In this document: one piece after another, positions 1 to 10,212 of the stretch
How positions within the stretch are numbered: the first letter of the stretch is position 1
How the letters are laid out: every line of letters starts with the position of its first letter
Source: Candidatus Kaiserbacteria bacterium RIFCSPLOWO2_01_FULL_45_25
GTDB taxonomy: Bacteria > Patescibacteriota > Minisyncoccia > Phycocordibacterales > UBA918
NCBI GenBank assembly: GCA_001781415.1
Contig: MFLT01000008.1
Span: 1 to 52,903 of the forward strand
Reading direction: 5' to 3'
DNA length: 52,903 bases
The notes under the pieces: generated by a model
What the model saw: the letters and a program-made list of their open reading frames with translations, nothing else
Database searches by the model: none
What the model was told of the DNA's origin: nothing
Program-made: the position numbers and the translations under genes

Positions 1-1191
1 AATCTTTCCAGCCACCTTCTTCATCGCTTTAGTTTGAGCAGAAGAACCCACACGTGATACTGAGATACCAACGTTGAGTGCTGGACGAATACCCTTGTTG
101 AAGAGGTCTGTTTCAAGGAAAATCTGTCCGTCTGTAATTGAAATTACGTTAGTTGGAATGTACGCAGATACGTCACCTTCCTGAGTCTCAATAATTGGAA
201 GGGCGGTAATAGATCCACCACCAAGCTCTTTGCTAAGCTTAGCTGAACGCTCGAGGAGACGTGAATGTAGGTAGAAAATGTCTCCTGGGTACGCTTCTCG
301 TCCTGGTGGGCGGCGAAGTAGAAGTGACATCTGTCGATAAGCCACAGCGTGCTTTGAGAGGTCGTCAAATACCACTACCACGTCTTTACCCTGTTCCATA
401 AAATACTCACCGATCGCTGCTCCAGCAAATGGAGCAAGGAAAAGGAGTGGTGAAGCTTCAGCGGCTGAAGTAGCCACGATAGTGGTGTACTCCAAAGCGC
501 CAGCTTCTTCTAGCTTGGCCATAATACTAGCGGTCTTTGATCGCTTTTGACCAATGGCTACATAAATACAAATTGGGCGTTTTTCTTTTGGCTCGTACTT
601 TTGGTTGATGATAGTGTCGATAGCAATAGTTGTCTTACCCGTACCACGGTCACCAATGATGAGTTCGCGTTGTCCGCGACCAATTGGAATCATTGAGTCG
701 ATAGCCTTGATACCAGTGTGAATTGGCTCGTTCACTGAAGAACGATCCATTACGCCGTACGCTACACGCTCAATTGGCATGTCGCGGTCAGTTGCAATCG
801 CACCCTTGCCATCGATTGGTTCACCAAGGGCGTTTACCACACGGCCAACAATTCCTGCACCAACTGGTACAGAGAGAAGCTTGCCAGTGCGACGCACACG
901 CATACCTTCCTTCACCAAATTACTTTCACCAAGCACCACCACCTTCACAGTGTCTTCCTCAAGGTTGAGAATAAGACCAAAAAGCGCTTTCTCACTGGCG
1001 ATAGTTTCGGCTAGAGAAGCTTTTTCTCCCGCTTCAAATATCACCATCTCCATCATTTGAGCATTGGTGAGTCCTTCGATTTCAGCAATACCATCACCCA
1101 CACTAATTACAACTCCAATCTCTTCTGGAGTGGTTGTAGTTTGTAGGTTTTCGATTTCTTTTTTGATTCGGTCAATGATTGGTGTACTCAT
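1..1191 (-). CDS. atpA: F1F0 ATP synthase subunit alpha (partial, C-terminus beyond left edge)
   Basis: Minus-strand reading from ATG at 1191: [41 protein letters not shown]...[26 protein letters not shown] (Walker A); continues to the window edge. Confidence 0.95.
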   Translation of the reverse strand, partial: MSTPIIDRIKKEIENLQTTTTPEEIGVVISVGDGIAEIEGLTNAQMMEMVIFEAGEKASLAETIASEKALFGLILNLEEDTVKVVVLGESNLVKEGMRVRRTGKLLSVPVGAGIVGRVVNALGEPIDGKGAIATDRDMPIERVAYGVMDRSSVNEPIHTGIKAIDSMIPIGRGQRELIIGDRGTGKTTIAIDTIINQKYEPKEKRPICIYVAIGQKRSKTASIMAKLEEAGALEYTTIVATSAAEASPLLFLAPFAGAAIGEYFMEQGKDVVVVFDDLSKHAVAYRQMSLLLRRPPGREAYPGDIFYLHSRLLERSAKLSKELGGGSITALPIIETQEGDVSAYIPTNVISITDGQIFLETDLFNKGIRPALNVGISVSRVGSSAQTKAMKKVAGKI

Positions 1192-1230
1192 AGTAAGTAA
1201 TGATTTAGTAATAACTTGGTGAATGAATAA

Positions 1231-1614
1231 TTATTTGGTGATCTTTCGATATAGGTCGGTAAGTGCTCGTTTGTAACTGGCATCAATCATGCGGTCTTGG
1301 TATTGCACCAAAAATCCGCCAATGAGGGTACTATCAACCACTGTTTTTGGTGCAGCAGTAGCACCAAGTGTAGCCAAAGCTTGCTTGAGAGCTTCGCTTT
1401 GTTCTGCACTTTCTTTAGCCACCATAACTTGTGGCACTGCTTCAACACTTCGCTTCTCAAACTCGCGCACCACACCACGAAGCACCGCTGGCCAAAGCCG
1501 AGTGTGCCCCTTTTTACTCAAGAGCGCCATGGCATTTTTGAGTACAGTCTCAACATCCTTAGAAGTAAGGAGGGTATCGACTATGGCTGTGATATACGCT
1601 TGTTTCATAGACAA
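1231..1614 (-). CDS. atpH: F1F0 ATP synthase subunit delta
   Basis: ORF between atpF and atpA; size and C-terminal LIGGFLVQYQDRMIDASYKRAL typical of delta/OSCP. Confidence 0.85.
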   Translation of the reverse strand: MSMKQAYITAIVDTLLTSKDVETVLKNAMALLSKKGHTRLWPAVLRGVVREFEKRSVEAVPQVMVAKESAEQSEALKQALATLGATAAPKTVVDSTLIGGFLVQYQDRMIDASYKRALTDLYRKITK

Positions 1615-1619
1615 TCTAA

Positions 1620-2066
1620 CTAGGCTTTTTCACGCAAAACTTTTTCAGCTGCCAAAACAGCCAAAGTAGCAATCTCCTTTTCACTCTCCTTAAGTGCAGC
1701 GGCTTTGATTTGCTCTCGCTTAAGCTCAGCGTCAGATAGTACTGCGCCGGCCTTAGTTTGTGCAGCTGCCACAATCTCGGCGGCTGTAGCGTCCGCTGCC
1801 GTCTTGGCACGCTTAGCTACTTCCCCAGCTTCCATATGAGCGTTGGTGAGAATAGTTTGCTTTTCTTCACCGGCTTCCGCTTTAGCTTGCGCAGCCGCTT
1901 CTGCATCTTGAAGTCCTTGCGTAATTTTCTCTTCACGTTCTTTGAGAATACGAAGAATAGGCTTGTAGAGGAAATACCCCAAAGCCACCATCAAGATACC
2001 GAAGTTCACCACCTGAATGATGATGAGACGAGCGTCGATACCAAATGCGTTTATGATTTCATCCAT
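1620..2066 (-). CDS. atpF: F1F0 ATP synthase subunit b
   Basis: One N-terminal TM helix followed by a long charged Ala/Glu-rich helix; operon context. Confidence 0.88.
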   Translation of the reverse strand: MDEIINAFGIDARLIIIQVVNFGILMVALGYFLYKPILRILKEREEKITQGLQDAEAAAQAKAEAGEEKQTILTNAHMEAGEVAKRAKTAADATAAEIVAAAQTKAGAVLSDAELKREQIKAAALKESEKEIATLAVLAAEKVLREKA

Positions 2067-2149
2067 ATGTTTATTGCTAAAGGAGTGTGAGATTGATAAA
2101 GGGTTTGTTTGAGTGCTTCTAGTTTTTGTAAATTCTTTTAGTTTTGCAG

Positions 2150-2274
2150 AAATTCTTTTCTTGGATTGCGCTAGATGCGAGGAGCGGAAAGAAAATTTTT
2201 GGAGCCGTACAAGCGTACGGTGATAAAAATTTTCTGCACCGCGACAAAGCAGATGGCGTGAGCCAAAAAAGAAT

Positions 2275-2276
<2 letters not shown>
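2150..2276. repeat. Nested inverted repeat between atpE and atpF
   Basis: Inner arms ccgtac/gtacgg (2205-2210/2215-2220), middle arms gaaaattttt/aaaaattttc (2191-2200/2225-2234), outer arms aaattcttttcttgg/ccaaaaaagaattt. Confidence 0.8.
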
Positions 2277-2547
<271 letters not shown>

Positions 2548-2616
2548 TTAATTATTAACGGACAAGTACGAGTCACGCCCAATTTGTTTTCAACGGGACT
2601 CGTGATTACCCACTAA

Positions 2617-3450
2617 CTAATGCGGCTCTGCTACCGCCACCTTGATAAAGAACAATGTTAGCACCGCAAACACAAAGGCTTGAATAAAACCAACAAAGAG
2701 TTCAAATCCGTACAACGGCACTGGGGCGATGTACGGCACAAAGAACATAATCACCACCAGGAGCGTCTTACCAGCAAAAATGTTTCCAAAAAGACGGAAT
2801 GAGAATGAGATAAGACGAGCCAACTCAGAGATAAGCTCAATAATACCGATAATAAACGCCAGCGGTGAATGGAAGTTGATAAACTTCCCCGCATACTTGA
2901 AGGCGCCAATGGCTACCACCCCAGCCACCTCGATAGTGACAAAAGCGATAAGCGCAAAGGCGATGGTGATATTTAGATCAGTAGCGGCTGGATATAAGAG
3001 TGGTGTGAAGTGACCGTCGTGATTGAGTCCGATAGCTGTGACGCCAGGCAGGAGCCCAATCCAATTTAAGGCCAAGACAAAGATGAAGATGGTTATTACT
3101 ATCGGGAAGTACTTGCGAGCTAGGGTGCGACTTTCAAGAACATCACTCATATAGTCATATACGCCACCGACAACCATTTCAGCGATACTTTGAATCTTGG
3201 TTGGAATTAGGGTCGGTTTTCGACTCAAAAAGAAGGTGCCTACAATCAGTAGGAACATCGTAATCCAAGTAGTAATAAGAGTAGCGGTTAGAGGTATACC
3301 AAAAACATGGCCAACAATATATGGCTTGAGCGCGACATGGATGCCGACTTCTTCAGCAGCGTAAGCTGTAGCAATCAGTGAAAACATTGTATATATACCC
3401 AAAAACGCTAGTCCGTTTTTGCGCCCGTATGCTACCACAAAAACGGCCAA
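2617..3450 (-). CDS. atpB: F1F0 ATP synthase subunit a
   Basis: Polytopic protein with SELARLISFSFRLFGNIFAGKTLL motif; start of operon. Confidence 0.93.
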   Translation of the reverse strand: MAVFVVAYGRKNGLAFLGIYTMFSLIATAYAAEEVGIHVALKPYIVGHVFGIPLTATLITTWITMFLLIVGTFFLSRKPTLIPTKIQSIAEMVVGGVYDYMSDVLESRTLARKYFPIVITIFIFVLALNWIGLLPGVTAIGLNHDGHFTPLLYPAATDLNITIAFALIAFVTIEVAGVVAIGAFKYAGKFINFHSPLAFIIGIIELISELARLISFSFRLFGNIFAGKTLLVVIMFFVPYIAPVPLYGFELFVGFIQAFVFAVLTLFFIKVAVAEPH

Positions 3451-3494
3451 AACAAAACTCAGACTGTGAACTGACGCTTATTTAGAGCCTTCTA

Positions 3495-3523
3495 TTGACT
3501 TTTAGTACAAAGTGTGCTATTGT
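3495..3523 (+). promoter_or_regulatory. Sigma70-type promoter, TTGACT-N17-TATTGT with extended -10 (TGTGC)
   Basis: ttgact tttagtacaaagtgtgc tattgt upstream of the ORF at 3563. Confidence 0.65.
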
Positions 3524-3562
3524 ATTAGTTGGTATCTTCTTTCAACCAACTGGAGTCTATCC

Positions 3563-4054
3563 ATGAACAAAATCATCGCCGTCGCTTTCTCCCTGTTCTT
3601 TGGCCTGCTGTCGTCAGCCTTTGCAATCGAAATCAACAACAATCCGTCGCAAGCAAGCAGCAGCGCTTCGGCCACCAGTCAAGCTGTGGCGACGATAAAA
3701 ACCGAGGTGCGAGTGCCGGACGTTCCCTACGTCTTCCCCGCTGACGCCCCGAATCTGGTTGAGTCAGTGTTCTTTATCTCATCTTTGAAAGGTGATGTAC
3801 TCACGCAGATTGTGAGTACCAATGATAAGGAAAAAGGACCTTACTTTTTCCTCATGACTCCGCCGGTTGGGAGCAAGGTGCTGGTTGATCTGGAGAATAT
3901 CTTGCTTTGCCTCCAAAAAATCAACCCTTTCGCAATTGGCAGCAACCAAGGGGTGTACATCAAGAACCCTTTGGGTCAATGGAATTATGTCGGCCTCAAC
4001 ATCGCCGACACGAAGCTCGAGTACACACCGTACATTGAGCACCGCTGCGACTAA
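3563..4054 (+). CDS. Hypothetical secreted protein with signal peptide
   Basis: MNKIIAVAFSLFFGLLSSAFAIEI; ATG at 3563 with upstream GGAG; promoter and terminator flank it. Confidence 0.75.
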   Translation: MNKIIAVAFSLFFGLLSSAFAIEINNNPSQASSSASATSQAVATIKTEVRVPDVPYVFPADAPNLVESVFFISSLKGDVLTQIVSTNDKEKGPYFFLMTPPVGSKVLVDLENILLCLQKINPFAIGSNQGVYIKNPLGQWNYVGLNIADTKLEYTPYIEHRCD

Positions 4055-4084
4055 GCAGGTCACAGTACCCAACCAACCAACCCG

Positions 4085-4117
4085 CCGCCCCGCACGCAAG
4101 TGCCTGGGGCGGTTTTT
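4085..4117 (+). terminator. Intrinsic terminator
   Basis: CCGCCCC gcacgcaagtgcct GGGGCGG TTTTT. Confidence 0.85.
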
Positions 4118-4208
4118 CTTTTGTAAGAAATTCCGATTTGATTCGTCATGGGGTTTAGGAGGCAATACTTGTCCTAGAAACCAATACTTTTTGAAAGGTG
4201 GTTACGTT

Positions 4209-4643
4209 TTGAAGTTCTTTAGTGTTCGAGGTTTTTTTCTGTTCAGTTGGCTGATGTTCTATGGACTCAGCCACGCCCAAGCAGAAAAAATCCCCGAGGT
4301 GTCTAAGTTGGAGCGTTCACTCGAACAATCCGACCTGACACGTCAAATCAGAACCGTTTTTGCTGATGCACCACAGATGGTGCGGGTAGCAAAATGTGAA
4401 TCTGGCCTAGTCCACCGCCAAAATGGTGCACTGATTCAGAATCGCAACGGATCTTCTGCCCGAGGTGTCTTTCAAGTGCTGATGCGGGTTCACCAACCCC
4501 AGATGCAGAAGATGGGTCTCAATCCCGAGCGAACCGACCATTACCTGGCCTACGTTCGTTACCTCTTTGATCAATACGGTCTAACCCCTTGGCAAGCATC
4601 AAAGCATTGCTGGGCAAAAGACCACACTCACTCTCGCGGCTAA
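4209..4643 (+). CDS. Secreted lysozyme/transglycosylase-like protein (probable TTG start)
   Basis: Signal sequence LKFFSVRGFFLFSWLMFYGLSHAQA; VAKCESGLVHR...SSARGVFQVL resembles the lytic transglycosylase C-E-S-G...G-x-FQ core; gaaaggtgg RBS 8 nt before TTG 4209. Confidence 0.65.
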   Translation: MKFFSVRGFFLFSWLMFYGLSHAQAEKIPEVSKLERSLEQSDLTRQIRTVFADAPQMVRVAKCESGLVHRQNGALIQNRNGSSARGVFQVLMRVHQPQMQKMGLNPERTDHYLAYVRYLFDQYGLTPWQASKHCWAKDHTHSRG

Positions 4644-4654
4644 ACCCCGCCCTC

Positions 4655-4687
4655 AACGCCACCCTCCCGAGGGCTGGCGTTTTTCTT
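4655..4687 (+). terminator. Intrinsic terminator
   Basis: AACGCCaCCCTCccGAGGGctGGCGTT then T-run. Confidence 0.8.
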
Positions 4688-4701
4688 TACTTGTCCCTAC
4701 C

Positions 4702-4810
4702 CCGTTAGAAAGTATAGAAACAATTTATCCTATAAAATAACACTGGGAGGTAATATATATGAGCTTTCTAACGGAGTTAATTTGACTATTTTCGATAATA
4801 GTGTTATTCT
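4702..4810 (+). promoter_or_regulatory. Promoter region of DEAD-box helicase gene with two interleaved inverted repeats
   Basis: TTGACT(4782-4787)-N17-TATTCT(4805-4810); CCGTTAGAAAG 4702-4712/CTTTCTAACGG 4764-4774; AATAACACT 4736-4744/AGTGTTATT 4800-4808. Confidence 0.6.
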
Positions 4811-4937
4811 CTTGGCACCTTGAGATTCTCGTGTAGTGCTCTTAAGCCACAATCTTATATCCATTGATATAACCACGATTGAATTTATCTACTGCACAGC
4901 TTGGAATTTTCTTAAATTCCTCTAACTAAACAACCAA

Positions 4938-6350
4938 ATGCCAAATACATCTGGTCGACCTAGTCGACCATCAGCGGGACATACCCGTAGACCTTTTTCT
5001 AGTAATTCTGCTGCCAAAACTGGCGGAGAACGCCGTTCTTATTCTGCTCGTCCTAGTACTGATGGAGAGCATCGTTCACATTCTGCCCGTCCAAGTACTG
5101 GTGCTCGCACTGGTGGTTATTCTCGCGGTGGTTCATCTAGTTCATCACGAGGTGGATACAGTGGTGGCCGTTCATCAGGTGGAGGCCGCTCTTTCGGCGG
5201 TAACCGTGGTGGTGGAGGCGGACGTGGACGTGGCCGAGTTATGAGTACGTTTGACGTATCAAAATTCATCAACCTTAATCCAGCCAAGCCAGTTACAGAA
5301 GCTCCATACCAAGCTAAACATACCTTCAACGACTTCGGTCTTGATGCACACCTAGCCGCTGCTATCGCAGACATGGGCTTAGTTACACCTAGTCCAATTC
5401 AGGACCAGGTTATCCCTCTTATTCTTGAAGGTAACGATGTTGTAGGACTTGCTCAAACCGGAACCGGTAAGACAGCAGCCTTCCTCGTGCCTGTTATTCA
5501 CAAAACCCTAAAGGAACGTGGTCGTCAGACACTTATCCTTACCCCAACTCGCGAACTCGCGATTCAAATTGAACAGGAATTTCGACGACTTACTCCACGT
5601 ATGAATCTATTTTCTACTGTGTGTGTTGGTGGTATGAACATCCGTCCACAAATCAGTGGTCTCCGTCGTAAGAACCAATTCATCATTGGTACACCAGGTC
5701 GTGTTCAAGATCTTATCGATCGTGGCCACATCAAGCCAGGTGGTATTACTACTGTTATCTTCGATGAAGCTGACCGTATGCTCGACATGGGATTCATTCA
5801 TGACATGCGCGAAATCCTTAAGGACATTCCAGATGAACGAGAGACTCTCTTCTTCTCTGCGACTATGTCTAAGAGTGTTGAAGGTTTGGTTCACGAATTC
5901 CTCCGCAAGCCAATTACAGTTTCAGTTCGAAAGACTGATATCACCAGTAGTGTGACCCAGGACGTAGTTCGCTACGAACATCACAATAAGTTTGATACCC
6001 TCGTTAGCCTACTTAAGACTGAAGAATTCACTCGCGTGATTGTCTTTGGTGCAATGAAGCACAGTGTAGAAAAGCTTAGTCTAGAACTAGTTCATGCTGG
6101 TATCAAAGCTGATGCTATTCACGGCAACAAGTCTCATGTCCAACGACAACGAGCACTTAAGAACTTCAAAGACGGTCGGGTTCAAGTACTGGTCGCTACC
6201 GACGTAGCCGCTCGTGGAATCCACGTTGACGACGTATCACACGTAATCAACTACGACCTCCCAGGCACTTACGAAGATTACGTTCACCGTATTGGTCGAA
6301 CAGGCCGAAGTGACAAATCAGGTAAGGCTCTTACCTTCGTACCAGCTTAA
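4938..6350 (+). CDS. DEAD-box ATP-dependent RNA helicase with N-terminal Arg/Gly/Ser-rich extension
   Basis: AQTGTGKTAAF, PTRELA, FDEADRMLDMGF, SATM, HRIGRTGR motifs. Confidence 0.95.
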   Translation: MPNTSGRPSRPSAGHTRRPFSSNSAAKTGGERRSYSARPSTDGEHRSHSARPSTGARTGGYSRGGSSSSSRGGYSGGRSSGGGRSFGGNRGGGGGRGRGRVMSTFDVSKFINLNPAKPVTEAPYQAKHTFNDFGLDAHLAAAIADMGLVTPSPIQDQVIPLILEGNDVVGLAQTGTGKTAAFLVPVIHKTLKERGRQTLILTPTRELAIQIEQEFRRLTPRMNLFSTVCVGGMNIRPQISGLRRKNQFIIGTPGRVQDLIDRGHIKPGGITTVIFDEADRMLDMGFIHDMREILKDIPDERETLFFSATMSKSVEGLVHEFLRKPITVSVRKTDITSSVTQDVVRYEHHNKFDTLVSLLKTEEFTRVIVFGAMKHSVEKLSLELVHAGIKADAIHGNKSHVQRQRALKNFKDGRVQVLVATDVAARGIHVDDVSHVINYDLPGTYEDYVHRIGRTGRSDKSGKALTFVPA

Positions 6351-6373
6351 AGATTTGGTATACTGGTAGCATT

Positions 6374-6454
6374 ATGAAAATCATAGTTATTGCTATCGGC
6401 CTCTTCATTCTTTTGGCTATCGTCAACCGCTTTCTTGGGGGTATACCCTTCTAA
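6374..6454 (+). CDS. Possible 26-aa single-TM peptide
   Basis: MKIIVIAIGLFILLAIVNRFLGGIPF* in the gap between two CDSs. Confidence 0.35.
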   Translation: MKIIVIAIGLFILLAIVNRFLGGIPF

Positions 6455-6463
6455 AGTACCACC

Positions 6464-7438
6464 GTGGAATACTTACTTTCTCTCTTTCTTATTGCTTGTT
6501 CAGCGATGTTCTCAGGTTTAACTCTGGGTTACTTTTCTCTGAACTTAAATACGCTTGAGAGACGAGCCAAACACGGCAATCCTGACGCTCTCATAATCTA
6601 CCCTATTCGCAAGCGCGGTAATTTACTTCTTACAACTCTCCTTCTTGGAAACGTAATGGTAAACACCGCGCTTTCGGTGTATTTGGGGTCACTCGTTAGT
6701 GGTGTTGTGGCCGGAGTAATGGCCACCTCCCTCATCTTTCTCTTTGGCGAAATCATCCCGCAAGCAGCCTTCTCTCGTCATGCTCTTTGGGTCGGCAAGA
6801 CCTTTGCCCCAGTCATGCGGGTACTTTTGTTTGTCATGTTCCCAATCACTTTTCCTATTGCTTACATGCTAGATAAGCTCCTCGGTGAGGAAATGCCATC
6901 ACTGTATTCAAAAAACGACTTAATGCAGATTGTGTCTGAACTTGAAGAGTCTGAGCATAGCGACGTCGATGCAGACGAAGAACGTATCATTCACGGCGCC
7001 CTGCAGTTTTCTCACACCAGTGTCCGTGAAATCATGACCCCAAAAGAGCGGGTATTTACCTACGAAAAAAATCAACGCATTAACCAGGAATTCATAGATA
7101 CTGTTTCTGAAACAGACTTTTCTCGGTACCCCGTCTATAGCGGCAACGAAGATAACATCGTAGGGATTTTGTTTTCTAAGGACCTAATGCACGAAGAGGA
7201 AGACATTGCTATCTGGCAAACGGCTGAGGCCTTTGATGAAAACTTCCTCAAGGCTCGTCCAGACGAAAAACTCGATGTGGTACTCGGCCGCATGCTCAAA
7301 CAAAAGAAACACATGGCTATCGTACTATCCAAAAATAAAATGTTCTTGGGTGTAGTGACACTAGAAGATATTATTGAAGAGATTATTCAATTTGAAATTG
7401 AAGACGAAGGAGACGATGATGATAGTAATGAAGCATAG
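6464..7438 (+). CDS. CNNM/CorC-HlyC family transporter (DUF21 + CBS pair)
   Basis: N-terminal membrane domain then VREIMTPKERVFTYEKNQ and CBS-like repeats; acidic C-terminus. Confidence 0.85.
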   Translation: MEYLLSLFLIACSAMFSGLTLGYFSLNLNTLERRAKHGNPDALIIYPIRKRGNLLLTTLLLGNVMVNTALSVYLGSLVSGVVAGVMATSLIFLFGEIIPQAAFSRHALWVGKTFAPVMRVLLFVMFPITFPIAYMLDKLLGEEMPSLYSKNDLMQIVSELEESEHSDVDADEERIIHGALQFSHTSVREIMTPKERVFTYEKNQRINQEFIDTVSETDFSRYPVYSGNEDNIVGILFSKDLMHEEEDIAIWQTAEAFDENFLKARPDEKLDVVLGRMLKQKKHMAIVLSKNKMFLGVVTLEDIIEEIIQFEIEDEGDDDDSNEA

Positions 7439-7440
7439 TC

Positions 7441-8250
7441 ATGATTCCTCCATTTGTTGTATTAGATAAAGCGGTCGGTCAAACTCCGCTTGAGGTTGCG
7501 GAGGCTTGGAGACTGACCCAGCCCGAACTTAAGGATGTACCACTCGCCTACGCTGGTAGACTGGACCCAATGGCCTCGGGGCAATTACTGGTGCTTATTG
7601 GTGAAGAATGTAAGAAGCAAGGTGAATACCACGATCTAGATAAGGAATACCAAGTAGCTATGCTCTTTGGTGCAGCATCGGATTCTGGCGACATCCTCGG
7701 TCTAATCAAAGAATCCGGACCGATAGCTGTGGAAGAAGAGACTGTGTCAGCGGTGTTAGAAAAACTGATTGGTGAAATTACCATGACCTATCCAATTTTT
7801 TCTGCCAAGACCGTGGCTGGAAAGCCGCTTCACACTTGGACTATGGAAAACCGCCTGGCTGAGATAACTATTCCCACTCGTACCTCGCACATCTATTCAC
7901 TGACCCTAAACAATATCGAGACAATTACTCGAAATGATTTAGTAGAGAAAGCCCTACAAAAAATTGCCCTACTACCGCCAGTCACTGATCCTAGAAAATC
8001 TCTTGGCAATGACTTTCGCCGTCCAGATGTATACAAAACCTGGGAGACATTTAAAAACACCGGTTCACCAGCCGATGTGTTTTATATTGCTAACTGTAAC
8101 TGCATCGCTAGTAGCGGCACGTACATGCGCTCATTAACTGAAGTGGTGGCTGAGGCGCTTGGTACTACTGGCCTAGCCTTCGCTATCCATCGTTCCAAGA
8201 TGGGGCACTATGATGCTGCTACCAATACTTGGCCTACCCTATTTAGATAA
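7441..8250 (+). CDS. truB: tRNA pseudouridine(55) synthase TruB
   Basis: YAGRLDPMASGQLLVLIGE catalytic motif, SAKTVAGKPLHTW, SSGTYMRSLTEVVAEALG. Confidence 0.88.
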   Translation: MIPPFVVLDKAVGQTPLEVAEAWRLTQPELKDVPLAYAGRLDPMASGQLLVLIGEECKKQGEYHDLDKEYQVAMLFGAASDSGDILGLIKESGPIAVEEETVSAVLEKLIGEITMTYPIFSAKTVAGKPLHTWTMENRLAEITIPTRTSHIYSLTLNNIETITRNDLVEKALQKIALLPPVTDPRKSLGNDFRRPDVYKTWETFKNTGSPADVFYIANCNCIASSGTYMRSLTEVVAEALGTTGLAFAIHRSKMGHYDAATNTWPTLFR

Positions 8251-10209
8251 GTCTTTTACTTTCTTCAAGTACGCATCTACGGCGAGCACATACTCAGCAT
8301 GACTCCAAATCAACGGCGCGGTTGAAACATGGGCTCTGGTATTTGGATGCATCTGTTCAGCCAAAACACCGCCAGTAGTGGCGTGGGAACAAGTCCACAT
8401 CAAAAGCTCTAGTGGTTCTTTTAACTCGGTTAATTTGGTCGCTTTTTTAATTAAATACTGCGCCATCCATAGTGTGGTAATGACCCATGGATTTGGCGTA
8501 TCAGCGTCACTCATGCGGTAGTAGCCATCATTTTCATAACGAACATAGCCTTTACTATTTGCATGTACTTGAAGTCGCTCACGGACAGCAGCAGCCGCTC
8601 TGGTAATTTTTGGGTCATCAATATCAAACACCTCAAAGACTATTAGTCCGTAGAAGCTACTAGTATCAAATGTCTTGTCGTACTCCAGCTCCCCATCTTC
8701 TGTGTGGCGTACATGCTTTACAAACATTCCCGTCTCTTCATCAAACAAAATTGTACCAATGGCGGTTTGCATTCTCTGCGCAATCGCTTGGTAGGTACGA
8801 GCATCATCGTCTTTACCAAGTATCATGGCAAAGCGAGAAGCGGCCATCAGTCCTGCATAGACCGAAGCAGCGGTATAAGTTGAAGTACCATACTTCTCTT
8901 CCCAGAGATCATACGAAGCTTGTGGCAGGCCAGTAGTAGCTTCAATGTACTCACACATGAACTTCGCTGCTGGTTCGATAAACGGATTATAGAGTGACTC
9001 GATAAATTCCAAGTCGCGGACTCGTTCGTAATGTTGCCAAAGGGCAAACACCGTAGCCGCTGTTTCATCTTCTTGGATTGGCAATTGTGGTACACCCTTC
9101 TGCATCCAAGGATGCCATGAACTACCAAGTACACCATCAGAGCGGTACTTGTGCATCAAATAACCACCGGGCTCGATACACTTAGTGATGAAGGTAAAAA
9201 ATCTGGTAGCCACATCGTGGTAGCCAGAGATATCAAGAGCTGAAGCAATAACTGCTGCATCACGAGGCCATACATAACTATAGGTATCGCGACCATGGTG
9301 AAGCATGTCGGTATCACTAGAAGCGATAATGCCGCCGCCATTATCATTGTGGACCCGCATCGTTATTAAAGAACGATTGTATAGAGTGCGCAAAGCTGTT
9401 GGCAAAATAGACAAATCTCGCGGCTCTTTATCAAGCCAAGCCCGCCAATACGAATCAGTAGAGTTGATAAGTCTAACTGGGGTTTCTTCAATCACATATT
9501 CATCGAGCATGTGCACATCGGGAATAGTGTTGCCACAAACAACCCAGTAGTATATTTCGGCACTGGCTCCGGCCGCTAGTTCAGCAGTCAAGCCAATTAC
9601 TGAATCAACAGAACCGTGTTCAATTGGGTTTTTCTCCAATACCCCATCCATCGCGTCCATATAAGTCCCCTCTTTACCTTCAATACCAAAGAGGCCGATG
9701 TTGTACTCGGTAAACTGCACGTCATTAATAGACGCGTTAACCAAAAAAGTAGTATTGCCTTTATAGTGAATAATGGCTTTTACGCGCGGATCAAAAAAGG
9801 CCGTGTCACCACGACGTGACTCAGCAATCCGGAACTGTTGTGAGAGAAAGAGTTTCAACTCACGTTTCTTAGTACCTTTATTGGTTAAGATAAAGTTCCG
9901 CAAAAAAACGTTTTGTTCATTATGAACGGCATCACGACTAGTGAGTTGTACCCCGAGTCTAACGTGAGTAGCAGTCATGTTACCAATAGAAGTTTGTTCA
10001 TCACTACCAATTTCTATCTGCCACTCATCACTATCAAGCCAAGACATTTCTCCGTCACAAAAGACACCGATCCGGTGTACAAAGTTACCCGAAGCTCCAC
10101 TCACGTGATTAGCCTCTCCTACATGTGGGTAGTATAAATCCCGTAGTTGTCCTCGATAATCGAGACCAACGAGCAGGCTTCCATTTCCAATTGTGACTGC
10201 GCGCGCCAT
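8239..10209 (-). CDS. Glycoside hydrolase family 15 (glucoamylase-like)
   Basis: SYVWPRDAAVIASALDISGYHDVATRFF, QLPIQEDETAATVFALWQHYE, GGVLAEQMHPNT...STAPLIWSHAEYV. Confidence 0.88.
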   Translation of the reverse strand: MARAVTIGNGSLLVGLDYRGQLRDLYYPHVGEANHVSGASGNFVHRIGVFCDGEMSWLDSDEWQIEIGSDEQTSIGNMTATHVRLGVQLTSRDAVHNEQNVFLRNFILTNKGTKKRELKLFLSQQFRIAESRRGDTAFFDPRVKAIIHYKGNTTFLVNASINDVQFTEYNIGLFGIEGKEGTYMDAMDGVLEKNPIEHGSVDSVIGLTAELAAGASAEIYYWVVCGNTIPDVHMLDEYVIEETPVRLINSTDSYWRAWLDKEPRDLSILPTALRTLYNRSLITMRVHNDNGGGIIASSDTDMLHHGRDTYSYVWPRDAAVIASALDISGYHDVATRFFTFITKCIEPGGYLMHKYRSDGVLGSSWHPWMQKGVPQLPIQEDETAATVFALWQHYERVRDLEFIESLYNPFIEPAAKFMCEYIEATTGLPQASYDLWEEKYGTSTYTAASVYAGLMAASRFAMILGKDDDARTYQAIAQRMQTAIGTILFDEETGMFVKHVRHTEDGELEYDKTFDTSSFYGLIVFEVFDIDDPKITRAAAAVRERLQVHANSKGYVRYENDGYYRMSDADTPNPWVITTLWMAQYLIKKATKLTELKEPLELLMWTCSHATTGGVLAEQMHPNTRAHVSTAPLIWSHAEYVLAVDAYLKKVKDLSK

Positions 10210-10212
10210 ATA

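Noticed and set aside
723-1060. Plus-strand ORFs of 81 and 93 aa
   Set aside because: They are antisense shadow ORFs inside atpA.
3867-4208. N-terminal part of the 258-aa ORF
   Set aside because: It overlaps the 3563-4054 CDS and its terminator; a TTG start at 4209 with an RBS and signal peptide is more credible.
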